A DNA stretch of 64,000 nt. Source: Pseudoscleropodium purum (taxonomy: Eukaryota > Streptophyta > Bryopsida > Hypnales > Brachytheciaceae). The notes under the pieces were generated by a model. It was not told where the DNA came from. It was given only the letters and a program-made list of their open reading frames with translations, and searched no databases. Made by a program: the position numbers and the translations under genes. The DNA is taken from the NCBI GenBank assembly GCA_963969395.1, contig OZ017796.1, positions 8,434,501-8,498,500 on the forward strand, read 5' to 3'. Each line of letters begins with the position of its first letter. The stretch's first letter is position 1. Of the stretch, positions 10,574-24,475 are shown piece after piece.

Positions 10574-13500
10574 TGCGTATGAAAACAGTGCGGCGGGACG
10601 AGTAGTTCGAGGAAAGAAGAATTGCGTTGAGTCCAAACCTGCAAATTGTGGAGCCGGAACCGTGAGGTCTGACACCTACTTCACAAAAGCTTCATGGAAA
10701 CTCCAAAACTTGAATGATTACAAGTTACAACGACGAACTAATCCGGGGTCGAATTCAGTTGTGTGCTCTTATGTCCCATCTGCAGGAAGTGCAATTACCC
10801 AGTCTCATTAGCGATTCACACAAGAATTCTCTCTACAGGTATACCGCATTCTCTGAAGTTACACTGCCCAAGCAGTGTTGTCTACACGTTGGCTGTAGGA
10901 ATTGAACCTCTTCATCATGAGATAAAGAAGATAGTGGATACTGCAAGAATAAATAAGTAATCTAAAACTCTCCACCACGCTCATACCACTGCACAGGTCT
11001 CTAGTTTCAACTTCATTGTAACACAAAAGTATGGTCGAACCCACACGAACAAGCTGCACCCTCGTTTACTTAAACATATTACTCATGAACGCCCACCTTG
11101 ATGAAATTCTGTAGTACTAACCAGTGTCTTATGTTGTGTCCATAAATTAGCCATTGATGGCGATGACCAAAGGAGGCTCTGACCAAAGGCAACTCGCTCA
11201 GGGACGGAGAGGGAGAGAGAGAGGGACTCTCTCATTAGCCAGTCAGCAGTCAAGCTATTCTGGGGATTCAACGCCAATAATGAAATGCAGACTACTTAAT
11301 ATAGCGTAATAAATAATGAGAGAGGCCAGAATGGGTGCCACGTGCTTACCGATTCAGAGCCTTAATACTCATTATTATTATTATTCCTCCTGGACTCCCG
11401 GGAGCTTTTTTTTTCTCTTGGAGTCTGCGCAATGGAGCTGCCACTCAACTTTTTCCTCTTCCATCGTTTCCACCTGATCACCAGGAGAACCTCGATCTTC
11501 CATTTCTCACTTTCAGGCTCAAATCATTGCACAGGGACAAGGAGGATCACAAATTCAAACCGTGTAATTTGGGGTTACCAGGATCTTCTGTGCATATACG
11601 GAATCAGCAATTCGTCAGGCTCTGACTCTTTTCCGGGAAAGCACTACGCTGCGTCAAGGCAAACTGCACTACGGTGAGTAGAAACCCAAAACCAGTAAAC
11701 TAAGAAAATTGACACTCTGTAAACTACAACATGAATACATTGTGTTGGTTTTAGGTGCACAGTTGGGGTTAAGGTATAGCTACCTATTTATTATTCAAGA
11801 GCAAGGTAGATAATTCAAGGGGCAGAGCATTATCCAACATAATGTCAAGTTGTTCAACACAATCAACAACGTTCAAACTTTTATGTTTAGGTTGATCTTC
11901 GGGCTTTGAATGAAGAGAATGATTATGAGTTATTATCAGATACGAGACAATTATAGAGGTAATCTAATAATCAACTGCCATTTCATCCTCTTTGTTTGAC
12001 AATAGTGGGTGTCAGTGTTGGTGAATTCTTCACTCGATTTTAAGGAAAAGATAGCATGTTGCCGGGTGTCTTTTCATTCATTGGTGAATGCTAACACCCA
12101 CCTCACCTCAGGGAAGTGAAGATTTTTGATCGTTGATTGAAAACTGATGTCGCCCTGTCTCCCTCTTTGTAGAGTCTCTTTTCCGTCATTAAAGGATTCC
12201 ATCAAGTCATTCACCAAGTCATTCTCCTATCTTGACATTCCACTAAATAATGTCAAATGCAAACACTGCTATAAATGCAGCTTTGGTAATGTGCAGGTAC
12301 AGGTACTCTGGAAGTGGTCCAATATGGTCTGGCGGATCTCTCAGACTAACAGTGTCAATGAATTTTCATTGGCAAGTTCACTCTTAGGAGGGTATTTCTA
12401 TTTCTCATGTTAGCTGCTCAAAGGAGTTTAGGCCAGAGTTTGCACAGATTTCCACTCTGGAAAAGGTTTCAGATTAACTCGAATGACATGATTGCTTTGA
12501 ACATTTATTGGACTTGGTTTAGGGTGTTTTGTAACTGCATAATGCTTTTCAGTTTTCACTATGGTTGAAGCCGGTAAAGAGTCAGTACAGGTGAGGTAAC
12601 CATGTTGACTTGAACACTGGCTACTGGCTCAGCCTGTAAAACGAAATCTAGGAAATTTCAGGAGCTCAGTGCGGGCTCGTGGGAATGTGGGTAGGACAAG
12701 TACTTGGGATGCGTACTGAGCATGAGTATTAAAAACTAGGTACTAAATGAAGTGCCTGTTAATACATGTTGGGTGGCAAAGAATGTACTATTTTCCAAAA
12801 CTGAACTATTTGTTGAAGTTACCTTAGCATAATTCTATGAGAATCTTATAATCGTCGGGTAGATCAAAGATGGGATTAACTTCTCTTAAGTGTACTTTTT
12901 CACAGGTTTTCACAGGTGTTTTCATTGGGAGTAGGGGACCTACAAATGCACAAAATATAATGGGGGGAATTTACACCGTGGAACCTGTGCACAAGTAGGA
13001 AGTACAAATTTCGAACTGCCATCCCAAGAATCAAAACACAATCTGAAAACGGTGTTTCAAGGGCATATCTCCCATGCCGTAAACACAGTAGAATCGGGGA
13101 TGATCTGAAGTGCTGGGCTGCGTTGTCCGGAGTTCAGCCTATGTAAGGAGCTCGACTGCATTTTTGAGATGGAGTTAAAAGCGGATAGTTTCGAAACCAT
13201 GGTTGTTGCAGTTGCACAATGAATGCATCGTAAGAAAACTAATAATTTCTCTTGAAAGTCATGCCTGTTGAGTGTTAATTATGTATATCAACACACACAG
13301 GTTCCATCATGTCGTATTCAAGGCCTCTAAAAAGTAAAGAAGGAATCTGACAGATCTTATACAGGGTGTTTTGTTTATTACCGCAATCAGGGCAAGAATC
13401 ACTCGACAATCCATGCCTGGCTAGAACACGCGCACACCGTCTGTCAGGTCATGTAAGCGTCCCATGCCAAGATCACAGACAGTCCTTTCATGTAAACCCT

Positions 13501-13589
13501 AGAAACCTTAATTTGTCAGAACTACACAAGTGTACTTATATGAACTCTCAAGAAGTGATAACACATGAGAAGATGATCTTTCCTTTGAT
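10574..13589. other. Intergenic stretch between the small basic protein and the ABCA gene
   Basis: Contains a GAGA-type simple repeat near 11205-11225 and an (ATT)n run near 11372-11386. About 13370-13589 is probably 3' UTR of the ABCA gene, which runs on the minus strand. No gene is firmly supported; see the possible exon at 11432-11671. Confidence 0.45.
11432..11671 (+). CDS. Possible first exon, N-terminal targeting-peptide-like
   Basis: The frame begins with an ATG and runs about 80 codons to a good donor-like site, ACG|GTGAGT. The predicted peptide starts MELPLNFFLFHRF and is rich in R, S and T with few acidic residues, like an organelle targeting peptide. I could not find a convincing second exon downstream, and no family is recognisable. 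It may be chance. Confidence 0.2.
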
Positions 13590-16500
13590 TTATTGCAATG
13601 GCGCTCCACCATTCACGCCTCGTGCAACCTTGATGAACACATCTTCCAAAGTGGTGTCCGACAAGCCCCACGCTCGGATACGCAGCCGCCTCTTGTTTTC
13701 CTGAATAGCAGAGAACACCTTGGCGACAGTGACTTCGGACTTCGGGAGCTCAAACTTCTGTGTGCCTGAGAGGGCGTAAACTCTCTTGGCATTTGGGGTG
13801 AGAGACAGGGCCAACTCCATGGCGCCTGCCTCCTCCTTTTCGGGTGTTGTCATTGTGAGCATGTAGAGGCCTCCGTATCTGGCAGTCAACTGTAGTATGG
13901 TACCAAAATCCCCCATTAGAAGAATTTCCCTCGACTCCCAACACTCATTAAGTTAAAGCATGTACATTCAAAAGCGTTCTACTAGACATCTGAGCATGGT
14001 TCCTGTTATTAGTTTCGTTGAGACTTGTTGGTACTTGAAAGGGGATTCAATGCATCTTAGATTGTAGTTTATGGACACCATATGCATATCAAACCATGAA
14101 TTTCCAAAGCGCTGATTCCTAGATGTTCCCAAAATCACATCATGGCCATCCATGACTTTCTTTAGCAATGAGGGTAATAGTTTTCCCTATTAATTAACCC
14201 TCATGAGGCTAACATCCAAAAAATTTAAGAAATTTAGATGAACAGATCAGAAATTTACCTCCTTAGCATTTCCAATGCAATGCAGTTCACCGTTCACGAA
14301 AATCCCCAGGCGGTCACACAAAGCTTCCGCCTCCTCCATCGAATGAGCTGCAACCGTATCAAGTGAAATATTAATTAATGCAAGGCCAATCTCCCGTTCC
14401 AACATGGTATTTCCAGAAAAATAGACCCGAGGCAACAAGAGGAAAGAATTAAAAGCAGGAAGAGTGCGTGTACTTGTGAGGATGATGGCACGTTCTTGCT
14501 TGGACTGCTTCACCACACTCCAGAGGTTATACCGAGACGCTGGATCCAGCCCAGTGCTCGGCTCGTCCATATACACCACCTGCAAAGATTCAAAGCTTAA
14601 ACCGCAATAAGTTTTTTAAGAGAATGGAAAACGAATCATTGGAGGAATTAATTGAGTCTTTTAAGGTTTCACTGTGTTTCAGAGTTTGGGGTTATTACCT
14701 TCTTACGAAGTTTGAGTTGGCAGGGAATAATAATAAGGCAAGGACTTGGAAAACTGAAGAAATAAAGAGAAAAGGAGATGTGGGTTTACCTGTGGGTTTC
14801 CAATCAGGGAGATGGCAACGCTCAGCCTTCGCTTCATCCCACCGGAATACTTCCCGCACTGCTTGTCGGCCACACCGTTATCCCAAAGATTCACGTTTCT
14901 CAAGGAGCTTTCAACAGCCTGTGGAAAAGCAACAAATCTCAAACAATTCTCAATGATTTTGTTGGCAAATATCTGGGATAACAAGAGAGTCACAAGTTCA
15001 AAATAGAGCAACGATAGTTACTACACTGATTTATCCTATTAGTGCATGTGACACTAGTTTACCAAAGCCACACTATTTTAAATCAGTGCAGGGAGTGATG
15101 TTGCATGAAGAAATTTCCTCAAAACAATTTCCTTTCTTTGTAGTGACACAAAGTTTGCAGGGGACACAAACTCAAAGTATTGATAAAAACTAAGATGAAA
15201 AATTAAACAGAATGGACTAGAGTTTTAGCAATTTCGGGACCTCGCTGATAATAAAAAATTTCAAAATACAAGAGTTTTCTCAACGGCTTACATTGTTCAG
15301 TTCTGTTCCCATCAAGTTCTTCAGGCGACCATAGAACAGAAGATGCTCCCGCCCAGTCAATTGTCCCCATAGCAAACTGCCCAGGAGCAACAATCACCTT
15401 ATTCATTAGACTGACAAGACCTGTAATAAATCATCTAAAGACTCATACTGTAACATGAAAGGAAGGGACAGTGAGGCAAGGAAAAAAAACAGACGACGTA
15501 CTCATGCTGAGGGCAAACACCCATGCAAGTGTAAATTTTATCCATATCTGTAAGAATGTTCATCCCTTGAATGTAAGCAGTACCAGATGTCGGCTTCAGA
15601 AACCCAATCATCTGCAACCAATTTCATGAAAGTGAATCAGTGAAACCAGCCAATTTGATATCTCTAATACCATTCAGAGGTTGTGATTATTATATCCCAA
15701 AGACCATGATTATTTGGCTTCCAAGAACAACCACGTTTCAAGGTCAATACCATATTAATGGCGCTCGTCTTCCCTGCACCATTGGGTCCAAGAATTCCAA
15801 AACATTCACCCTTGGGCACTGCCAGAGAGAATCCTTTCACCGCGTACTTGGGAGGATTGCCATCCCGGGCAGGGTAAACCCTCTTCAGATTGTCGCACAC
15901 TATTGGGTACTCCGTGCTGGGATTGCCAGCTAACTCCTCGACTTGCTCCCTCTGACACATTTTCAAACAACAAAATTTTAAGAAAGAATTCGTGAGATCC
16001 AGAGCGCTCAAAGCCATGTGCACTATTTCTCTCCAAGTTACGTTGTCATACCATTCACCAAGAGAGTCTTCAACATTGCATTCCTTGCGCTTCTAACACA
16101 GCAATTAAAGATGATTGAAGCTAGAGGGATTAATAACCACCCACCCGTATTCTTACGATTGTTGAAGATCAGTGCAATATTGTTGATTTGCACAAAAGTC
16201 ACTTTATAAGAAAGAATTCAAGCTTGATTTGCGTAAAAGTAACTTCATAAGAAAGAATTCATGCTTCATTTTCACTTTTCAAAATCAAATGCACTTTAAG
16301 AAAATTCAGTTAATGTGCTTTAACTGGTGTGCTCTTCAGCAAATCTGGTTTTCATAACTTAGCTCAAGCTCCCCCAAAACACTCACCTGCTAGTTATTCA
16401 ATGTACTAAAAACTCCAATTTGAACACTAATATTCACATTTTTGTAAATCAGTGAAGCCAACATAATTGGTAAGGGAGCAGACGTGGAGGATGATATGGC

Positions 16501-19500
16501 TGACCTCTCTGGCAACATCAGGTCTAACAGCGACCACTTTGTTGTCTTCAGCATTCATGTGCGACAGAGATTTCAAACTGCCAGATAATTTGCGAGAGAT
16601 GGAGCGGCCATAGTTGTTGACTGCAGGAGCGGTGGAAGTGTTGTTTTTGCGCTTGAAGTTCAAGAAAAACAAAGGATGCCTGTTGATTCCACCCGCAGAT
16701 GATACCACTTGATCCAAGTACAAGGTCAGCGTCATGAACACGATCCATTCCACAAACAAAATGACCAGAACGTCCGACATTCCATTTTTCTTGTCCTTCA
16801 GGTTGCTCCACTGCATGCCTTTGCTGCCCTGAGCCCAGCCAAGATTCAAATTCATCACAATCCGCAAATTACATTAAAAAAAAACAGGGTTTTCAGTAAC
16901 ATTACACAGTTTCCAGAACTTCTAGACAACAAACATCACGGGGAGGTAAGTTGGGTACTCCCCAAACCAACACTTTTTGCTACTGAGCCTATTTGCTATT
17001 CTTAAACTGGTCAGATTTTCATATGTTCTTGTTGGCAAGTGAAAGGAGGTTCCAACACACCAGAGAACGTGGCATTTGGATATTGTATGCAAAAGTTATT
17101 AAGAAACAAAGTTTGGTTCTAAAAGCGTTTCTTCCACGTAGGTACAGAACTGACTTTGGAGATGTACACATACTATAGATGGCAGATTAAGGTCAGTGGC
17201 ACATTTGGGTGTACCTACCTTAAATACAAGTACGATACAATTTATGAAAAAACCTTCCTATGATCACCTACTTTTTTAACAACCTACTATCCAAGGAGCT
17301 TATTTCACTATCCAAAATATTCAGATCACAACTTTTCAACACTTTCAACGAAGTGAATGAGGATGTCCTTCTCTTGATTGTCCTACTTATTTATTTATCA
17401 TCTCCTTATTGTAGAATTCCCATGTTTGAAGTCCCAAAACCACTTTACTGTTATGAACATATGTGTGCACTCAAACTACTGCCATAAATATGTTCACACA
17501 TTGTTCATTTGATTGGTTTTTTTTTCCCTTTTATTTCTGTTTTTTTTTGTTTAGTAGTAAGAGCAGAACACATCATTAAATAGAAGGGAATTTCAATATT
17601 GAAATGCATTTCTAAGTGAATGAAGAGGACTATCAAAAAGTGGTATATAACTGTGGCTCAAAACCAGTTGCTGGTTCAGGTGTTACCGTGTACACAGCCT
17701 TGAATGAATACTGTGCAAACTCCCAAAGACCACGATACGTTGCAAATGGGGGAATGATCTGTAATGCAGTGACAACCCTCCCTGCCAGAAACAGAATGTT
17801 GGATTCCTTATATCAGCATATTTTGAAAAATAAAAAATAAATCCAACAATGATAAAAGTTGACCAACACAACAATGATGTCGGTGTGTGAGCATGAAAAT
17901 GCAAGCATATGAGTCTTAAGCATATGTGTAAGTAGATATCCTACAACCATTGAAAATGTTTATAATATAAACACCTATAATACAAGTATAAATAATATAA
18001 TTACACTATAATCATGAAAAGTTTTTATAATGTAGACACTTATAACATAGCTATACAGTCTTCCAGGCTCATGTGCTCACATTCCTAGGCTTACATAATA
18101 GCAACCCTCACCAACACAACAACTTTATACAAACCCTTATTCTACTTCTGAAAAGTGCAAGTTGCAGAGGAACTTTTTTCATTATAAGCCAAACAATTCT
18201 CAGCATGGAGTACAAAAAGAAAAAGCGAAAGAAGAGTCAACATACTGCTAGTGTTCAAGTCTATAACAAAATTCTGGAAGAGGAAGCTGCTGAGTAGTCC
18301 ACTTCCAAACACGTACAGATAGCCCACCACTGCCACCCAAGTGTCAGAAAGCATTATAGCGTGTGAGTCACATACTAGAAAAGCGGTCAAAGATTCAAGA
18401 TGAAATTGAAAGCCTTTTCTTTCAATTCCAAAGAAAGGACAAAACTTTTCAACTAAACGAGGTTATCTAAGCGATCACGTTTTGACAACCAAACAGAACT
18501 TGTGGAATGAAAATCTATAGGTATTGAAACAATTGCACAAAAAGTAGACCTGTACTTGTTTGGACAATCCAATCTCACATCCCATTATATTCAAACACAA
18601 AATCTTACCCACTGGGTACTGAAGAGAATAAAGTTGACAAGCAAACCTGTAGCAGTTTTGACACTCCGGAAAACATTGGACACCAGGAAGCTGAACGAAA
18701 TAATCATGTTGACATAAAGAAAGTAGAACACAACTTGTAAGCTGTATGAGTTTTTTGTAAAGAAATTCAGCCCTGCAAAACCATTACACCAGCTGCAGAT
18801 AAGCTTGAAGCAAAATAGTAAATATCATGTCGGTAGCAGATTTGAAGGAAACAGGTCAATGCACGATGTAATTAATTGCAAGTACAGGTCCTTGGATGAA
18901 AAGATACACTAAAAGAGAATTTGATTGAAAAAAACAGCAATGAGCAAGAAAGAAGTTATAATTCACTTACGAATGATGGAACCAAATATGATGAAGCAGA
19001 TCATATAAAGACAGAAGATACTCAAATAATATAAGTAAGTGATTCCCCAGTAAGCGCTATCACCGAGGCCATGCATTTTCATCATCATCCGGAGATGATA
19101 CTGCTTCTCATACACCAGTGCAGTTAACACCACCTAAACCATGTCAAACACCAAATTTTGTCATGGTTGCGCATTAAGCGTAAATTCTTATCAACCCATT
19201 TTTGCACAAAAATAATATTAAGCAACCTTCTACCTCCTCTAAGCTCATATTAGAACCATAGTGAATGTATTACCATTGACAGTTGTATAAGTTCAATGGC
19301 TTTTGTGCCCACCAGGTTTAGAAGAAAATGTTAGTTTCTCCTTATTTACGTATTTCAGAATTGAAGTCAGTTTCGAGCTTCTTTGAGAGAATAATGTGCC
19401 CATTTCGAATCTGGAAGCATTTCAATTAGATCATTAGAATTCTAGGTTCTACTGTCTAGCAGCTTCATGTTACTTTCATTCAAAGAAATCAAATAAAAAA

Positions 19501-22500
19501 AATTAAAAAAATGAATTTTCAGGTAAGGGAGCTTACAGTAAAGAGGAATCCCAAAACCCACATATAAAATAGGGGTCCGATTAGCGACGAGAAATCGAGC
19601 CTCAAATCTGTGCTGGGTTTAGGCATTTCTTTCACAAACAGTAATGGTAGGTCTGTCACTGGCCCCGCCTTCAAGCGGATGAAGGCTTGCGTCGCCTACA
19701 AACCCCCACAAATATCCAGCAGGTTGAATAACTTGAAAACCAACATACATCAAAATATAATAACTGAAAGAAATTCTCCTCTAAATATCAAATTTTTTTC
19801 TCCTCTAAATTCTCCTCTAAATCTTTTTCCATTTAAGCAGTGCAGTCTTCCTGTTAACAAAAGCTAAGATACTACACAGACAAAAGTTGACTATTACTAC
19901 TTGGTTCTGTAACCACTCGTATGTGCATTTATGTTTCCATCACATGCTCCTTTTTCATCCCTTAATCTTCTCTCATTGTATCTTTATGTAAGAATGGAAA
20001 AAACGGGCACCATCCGCAAGTACCTTATCAAGATTCTCTCATAATTCTTTAGCCATGGCAGCCAATTGCTCGCTTTCTATTTACAGGTGAGAAGAAAGTG
20101 CAAAGACAAAGTCAAAAGTTCCGGTTCGTTTCTACAACCACTCGTATGCACTTCATGCTTACATCATTTTTTTCTTTTTGCATGTCGTTGTATCTTTATA
20201 TAAAGAATGGGAAAAAGGGCATTGTGGATAACCCAAGACTGACTTAAGCATCAGGGTCAACAAGGCCATGAAAAAGTAGGAAACATTTCTTCACCGATCA
20301 AAGGATAGACAAAGGCGACTAACCATGTTCAAGGCACGAGAGATGCGGATCAGATTGGAAGGGGCTTGCCCAGTTCGGTTGGCGTAGGTATCATTGTACC
20401 AAATGTTCACATCAAACAATGCTGCATTTGTGTTCCCAAAGTCATAAGCTGCAACAATCCAACACAAAATTCAGTTCACCCAATTTGATCAAAGTGCACA
20501 AAGTCATCCACACTGGCTTCTTTCTCGACTTGTTTCTGCTCTCATTATCCGATTCCAAGTATGCAACCTTCAATAGTACATCTATTCATTCCATTGTGCT
20601 TCTGACATGGTGATTACTCACAGCTCCTTTTCACTCTCTTTGATAATCGTTTTCTTCCTAAAAAACGCTTTAAGCAAAAACCAAATCATCAGAATTTAAG
20701 CTTAATGCACCTCTAGCGAATTCGGTGGAGTTCTGTGAAGCTAGCATCAACTGGAAGGATTGTCGAATTTGTGAAATTGGCACAATTCTGGGCACCAAAA
20801 ATGGTGACATTCATAATCACAAAACTCTGCAAACTAGGATACATTTCAAGCTGTGCGCCCTAAACAATGCGAAAGTCATGCTCTGGCACTATTATTCCTT
20901 GGTGGCCAAAGACCACCCTTTCTACGAGTGGTTGCTAATGGTGGGGTTTAGGGTTTAGGGTTTATCCTTTGCAAGTTGCAACCGAAGTGTGGATCACATC
21001 AATTCAAGCCCTATCAACAGACGCAGAAACAAAAAGAGATTTACCAACAGGGACTTCGTCGAATTCTCCTTGACGATTGCCCTTTCGATAGCCTTTGTAC
21101 AGTGCATCGTTCACCGAGGAAGCATTGCCGCGCCACAACGGTTTTGTTTCCAAGCATGTAAAACCTGCGTACAACTTAATGCAAGCTACAGATCAATTCT
21201 GAAAAGTCCTAAGAAACTGGAAAAAAATGAAGACCTGTGCAATAAGAGCTGAACATGGACTCGAAGGGTCGATCGAAGATACTATAAACTAAGGCTTTTA
21301 GAAAAATTAGGAAATTCTAGAAAAGTTTAGAGAATCTCATAAAGTGAATTTTCCTCACGGTTCATTAAGAGGTCTCTCAAAGCGGTCCTAATGGCCTCTT
21401 CTTGAAAGACTCTCTTCATGAAATAATTTTCGTTTACTGAAAACCCTGTTGTAAGCTTGGCTAAACATAAAATAATTCAAGATCAAGAGCAGAAAGGAGC
21501 CGGTGGGTGGACAGGGGTAGACCTTGACTGAAAGAATATCCTGGGCCAGCACTGAATGAAACGTTGAAGTCACTCAATCCAGAACATGTGGGTCGAAGGA
21601 TGTTCGTCGGCTGGGAGGAAGTAAATGCCGACTCGATCAGAAGATTCGAGAACGTAATTGTATCTGAACCCTGTACGGTAAATACATAGTCAATGCACTT
21701 CATCTAAATTCCAAACAAAGCACTCCTACGCAAAAGCAAGGAAATGACACAACATGAACCCTAAACCCTAAAACATTCACTCGTGAGAAAAAAAACACTT
21801 TATAAATCTCCACAACAAGTTTAAGCCTTCCAGCAACGTGAACCCTCTAAAATTGGGGACGAGGGAGGGAGTCGGTTCACCCCGGCTCTAAAAATTCACT
21901 TGAGAAGGGCCAGCACACGCAGATTTCAGCTATTCAAACATTTCGATAGAGAAAAAACTTACCACCACGACCGAAGCAAGCGAATACAACGGGTCGGAGA
22001 TGCTTATGTTTCCACCAGTACCTAACAGGTAGCTCGCCATAGCTAGGCATCACAAAAAAATTGTCAAAACAAACAGCCAAAATCTTCCTGCACATGAATA
22101 TCTTAACCGCAGTAGTAAAATCCATCGCCAGGGACTCTCAGAGTTGGAGACTTGGATGCAATTTCACAGTTGATCAAAATTCGCAATTCCTGCAACGTGA
22201 CTCTCCCTCTCGTTCGAAAATCTGTCCATACCGACCCAAGAATCACGTCCGAAAAGCACTAGACCTCTAGTAATCCTTCCTGTTACGTTGCCGAAATCCA
22301 CAGGGAGAATGTTCTCTGTTCCCGAATTGCCATTCCCAGTTTACACTATTGCCAACAAAGAAAATTCGTGCCACTCAACTTCACTGTACCGCTTATCCCT
22401 GATTTCCCCGTTCCTAGTGCAAAATCCTCTAAGAAAGTTCTGATATTTCCTTGACGGAAGCAATGATAATCTCCTTCTGATCGTCTCCTTTCAGAGCACA

Positions 22501-23175
22501 AGTCAGCGCTACTAATAAGTGGCAATACTTCGCGACGATATTCTAGGGCCGAATTTGGGATTTTTACAACAGAGATTCGTGACTGATATCGTAAACTGTG
22601 ACACACCTACAGGGCCATTTTCTATCCAGATTCCTCCGAAATGCTAATTACACTTGCGCTGAGTGAAAGAGACGCTTACCATCAGCGGCGGTGCGGTTGC
22701 TGCCGGTGTACGGAATGGTCACAGCGCACGTCCCCGCCTCCCTGCAAGTGGAGTCGTCTTGCGTGAGGTCCGGAAACGCGTCGCTGTGCGTGGCGCGGTA
22801 CTGGGGCCCTGGGACTTGCAGAACGGCAGGCCATGGCGTGGGGTTGGCAATCCCGCAGAAGGGCGCTTGGTCTGAGGTCGAGTACTGGATGCCGCAAACC
22901 TTCACGGGCGCGGGTCCGCCGTTCGGGTTGGGCTCGTTTTTGCACCCGCACTTGAAGTCGTCGCCCAGGAGGTTGTTGATGACGATTTGAATGATCGCAA
23001 GAAGGACGCAAAGGAAAATAGGGAAGAACACCAGGCAGCAATTGGTTCGCCAGTTGCGTTTCTGGAAGGTCAGGTTCTTCCGGAACAGCGCATTCGCTTG
23101 CGTCTTCTTCGCGGTGACTCGCTCGGCTCCTTCGACGGTTCGGCCGCTCTCCGGATCCGCCGAACGACCATTCAT
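13590..23175 (-). CDS. ABCA: Half-size ABC transporter, ABCA subfamily, 17 exons
   Basis: Exons in transcript order: 23175-22680, 21663-21523, 21164-21045, 20448-20324, 19695-19537, 19133-18971, 18772-18647, 18329-18246, 17781-17687, 16828-16505, 15951-15751, 15611-15502, 15376-15292, 14918-14790, 14579-14474, 14347-14259, 13889-13590. All introns are GT-AG and the phases close exactly to 2853 nt, 950 residues plus stop. The N-terminus has the block ANALFRKNLTFQKRN and a membrane helix at about 45-68, then a large cysteine-containing loop, a helix cluster at about 330-470, and one nucleotide-binding domain: Walker A GPNGAGKT (666-673), Q-loop CPQHD (711-715), signature YSGGMKRRLS (767-776), Walker B VVYMDEPSTG (787-796), switch His 823. 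All catalytic residues are present. Single TMD-NBD order and about 950 residues fit the plant ABCA3-10-type half transporters, which must dimerise; substrates are probably lipids (family knowledge). The boundaries at 21664/21663 and 18647 were decided by phase and family alignment. Intron 9 carries a MITE; introns 1 and 3 carry telomere-like repeats. Nothing suggests a pseudogene. Confidence 0.95.
16947..17224 (+). mobile_element. MITE family A copy 1, inside ABCA intron 9
   Basis: About 278 bp. The left end reads GGGTACTCCCCAAACCA and the right end GGGTGTACCTACCTTA. Nearly full-length matches lie at 46170-46445 (same strand) and 61755-62031 (opposite strand). The ends are imperfect inverted repeats of the form TAAGTAGGTAC. 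It contains no coding sequence and lies between exons 9 (17687) and 10 (16828) of the ABCA gene, so it is transcribed with it. Confidence 0.8.
20944..20963 (+). repeat. Interstitial telomere-like repeat, three TTTAGGG units
   Basis: Three consecutive plant telomere units in the third intron of the ABCA gene. Too short to be a relic of a chromosome end. It matches the telo-box element found in plant regulatory sequences. Confidence 0.8.
21756..21773 (+). repeat. Interstitial telomere-like repeat, two CCCTAAA units
   Basis: GAACCCTAAACCCTAAAAC lies in the first intron of the ABCA gene, in the opposite orientation to the one at 20944. First-intron position is compatible with a regulatory telo-box, but function is unknown. 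Confidence 0.75.
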
Positions 23176-24091
23176 CGCTACGATCGCAAATCCAGACAGA
23201 CGAAACTAATGTCTCCGATTCTTCGATTCTAGAAGGCTAGACATGTTCTAAAAAAATCTAAAACAACGTACACCACGAACTCGACATGAGTTCTTCACTT
23301 AATCCTTGAAGCTAGCTTTTCCGACCTCAGGCTCCAAAGGACAATAAACCGATCCCCTAATTCCTGCTCGTCGACTAAGTTAGATGCGTCCAGAGCTCCA
23401 GAATGCGACCCAACATCTGAAAACACGTGCCGACACACAAGTGCGAATCTAAACCTGAGTCAAAAGTTTCGACACAATGCAACTGTCGAATCTATGCATG
23501 GAGAGATTGTCGTTTCCCGAGTGACCCGCTTAATGTGCGAGACGAGTCCTGCAACGCCTTTCTGCGAGGTTGGCGATCGCCGAGTGAACAGTGGAATGAC
23601 ATGGGATCGGTGTTCATGGATGCATCACTGCTTTGCTGATGCAACCGAATCCCGAGGTGGGTCCTCGAATAATGTAACATATGAATGCCAGCTGCGTGTC
23701 CCGACTGAGGAATCCACCAAGAATTTCATTAATTGAAATAAGGAAGAGTTTATTGTTGCTAAGCTAGCTAGTCGGCAACGATGATTGGGGAGTGAGCGAG
23801 GAATTGAACTGAAGGCAATCAAAACCGAGCGGGCTTCCTGGAAGTTGGATTCCTCGATCGGTTGTCCGTCCCCAGGCACATCGCAGATGGAATTGTGGCG
23901 GTGAAGACCGCCGGGATGGATCAGTTACTAAACTTATGACTTACACACAGGCGCAACGGAAGCACGTCATGGGACAAGATCGAGAAAGTCGCACAGTCGC
24001 TGAACCCAGATCCTCTGTTTTCTCACTGGAAACTCTGGAACAAACAGTTAAGGGCAACCCTTAAAGGACGCCGTGGCCGTTTTTTGTCCGA
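23176..24091. other. 5' flank of the ABCA gene
   Basis: Balanced composition up to about 24060. It presumably holds the promoter and 5' UTR of the ABCA gene. Short open frames on both strands overlap each other and show no family; I call none of them genes. Confidence 0.5.
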
Positions 24092-24475
24092 TGAATGTGA
24101 CAAAGAATCCTTTTATGTAGGACTGAAGTGCAACTATTCATCTTCCGAATTTTGTGTGAAAAGAGGAGGTCTTATACAACAGTTTAACTTCCAATGAGCA
24201 CTTTTGCATTTTTTTTCTAAGTTATTGATTCACACTGTAGCAAAAGAGAATTCTTTAATCCTTAAACATCGACACAGATGTTTGGTGTGTAATGGATGAC
24301 AAGGGAATTCTTCTAGTAGGATAAAAGTTCAACTTTTCATCCTCATAATTTTGTTGTGAAAAAGGGAGGTCTCTTATAGTAGTTTGACTTCCAATGAGTG
24401 CTTTTGCAATTTTTTAAGCCAATAATTCACACGATAATGAAAAGGGATGATTTCCGTGGTCACCTGAAACCAAGG
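24092..24475 (+). repeat. Dispersed repeat family C, two tandem units
   Basis: Two successive copies of the family C motif order (AGGACT/GGATAAAAGTTCAAC, TTTGACTTCCAATGAG, then a TTCACAC block), the second starting near 24291 with GGATGACAAGGGAATTC. The second unit ends in a GGTCACC block as in the other copies. Confidence 0.7.

Noticed and set aside
18142..18390. Exon 8 of ABCA read as part of a longer single frame, and exon 7 extended to 18609
   Set aside because: The downstream donor puts exon 8 out of frame; the donor at 18647/18646 restores KTATVVGYLYVFG, the family consensus.
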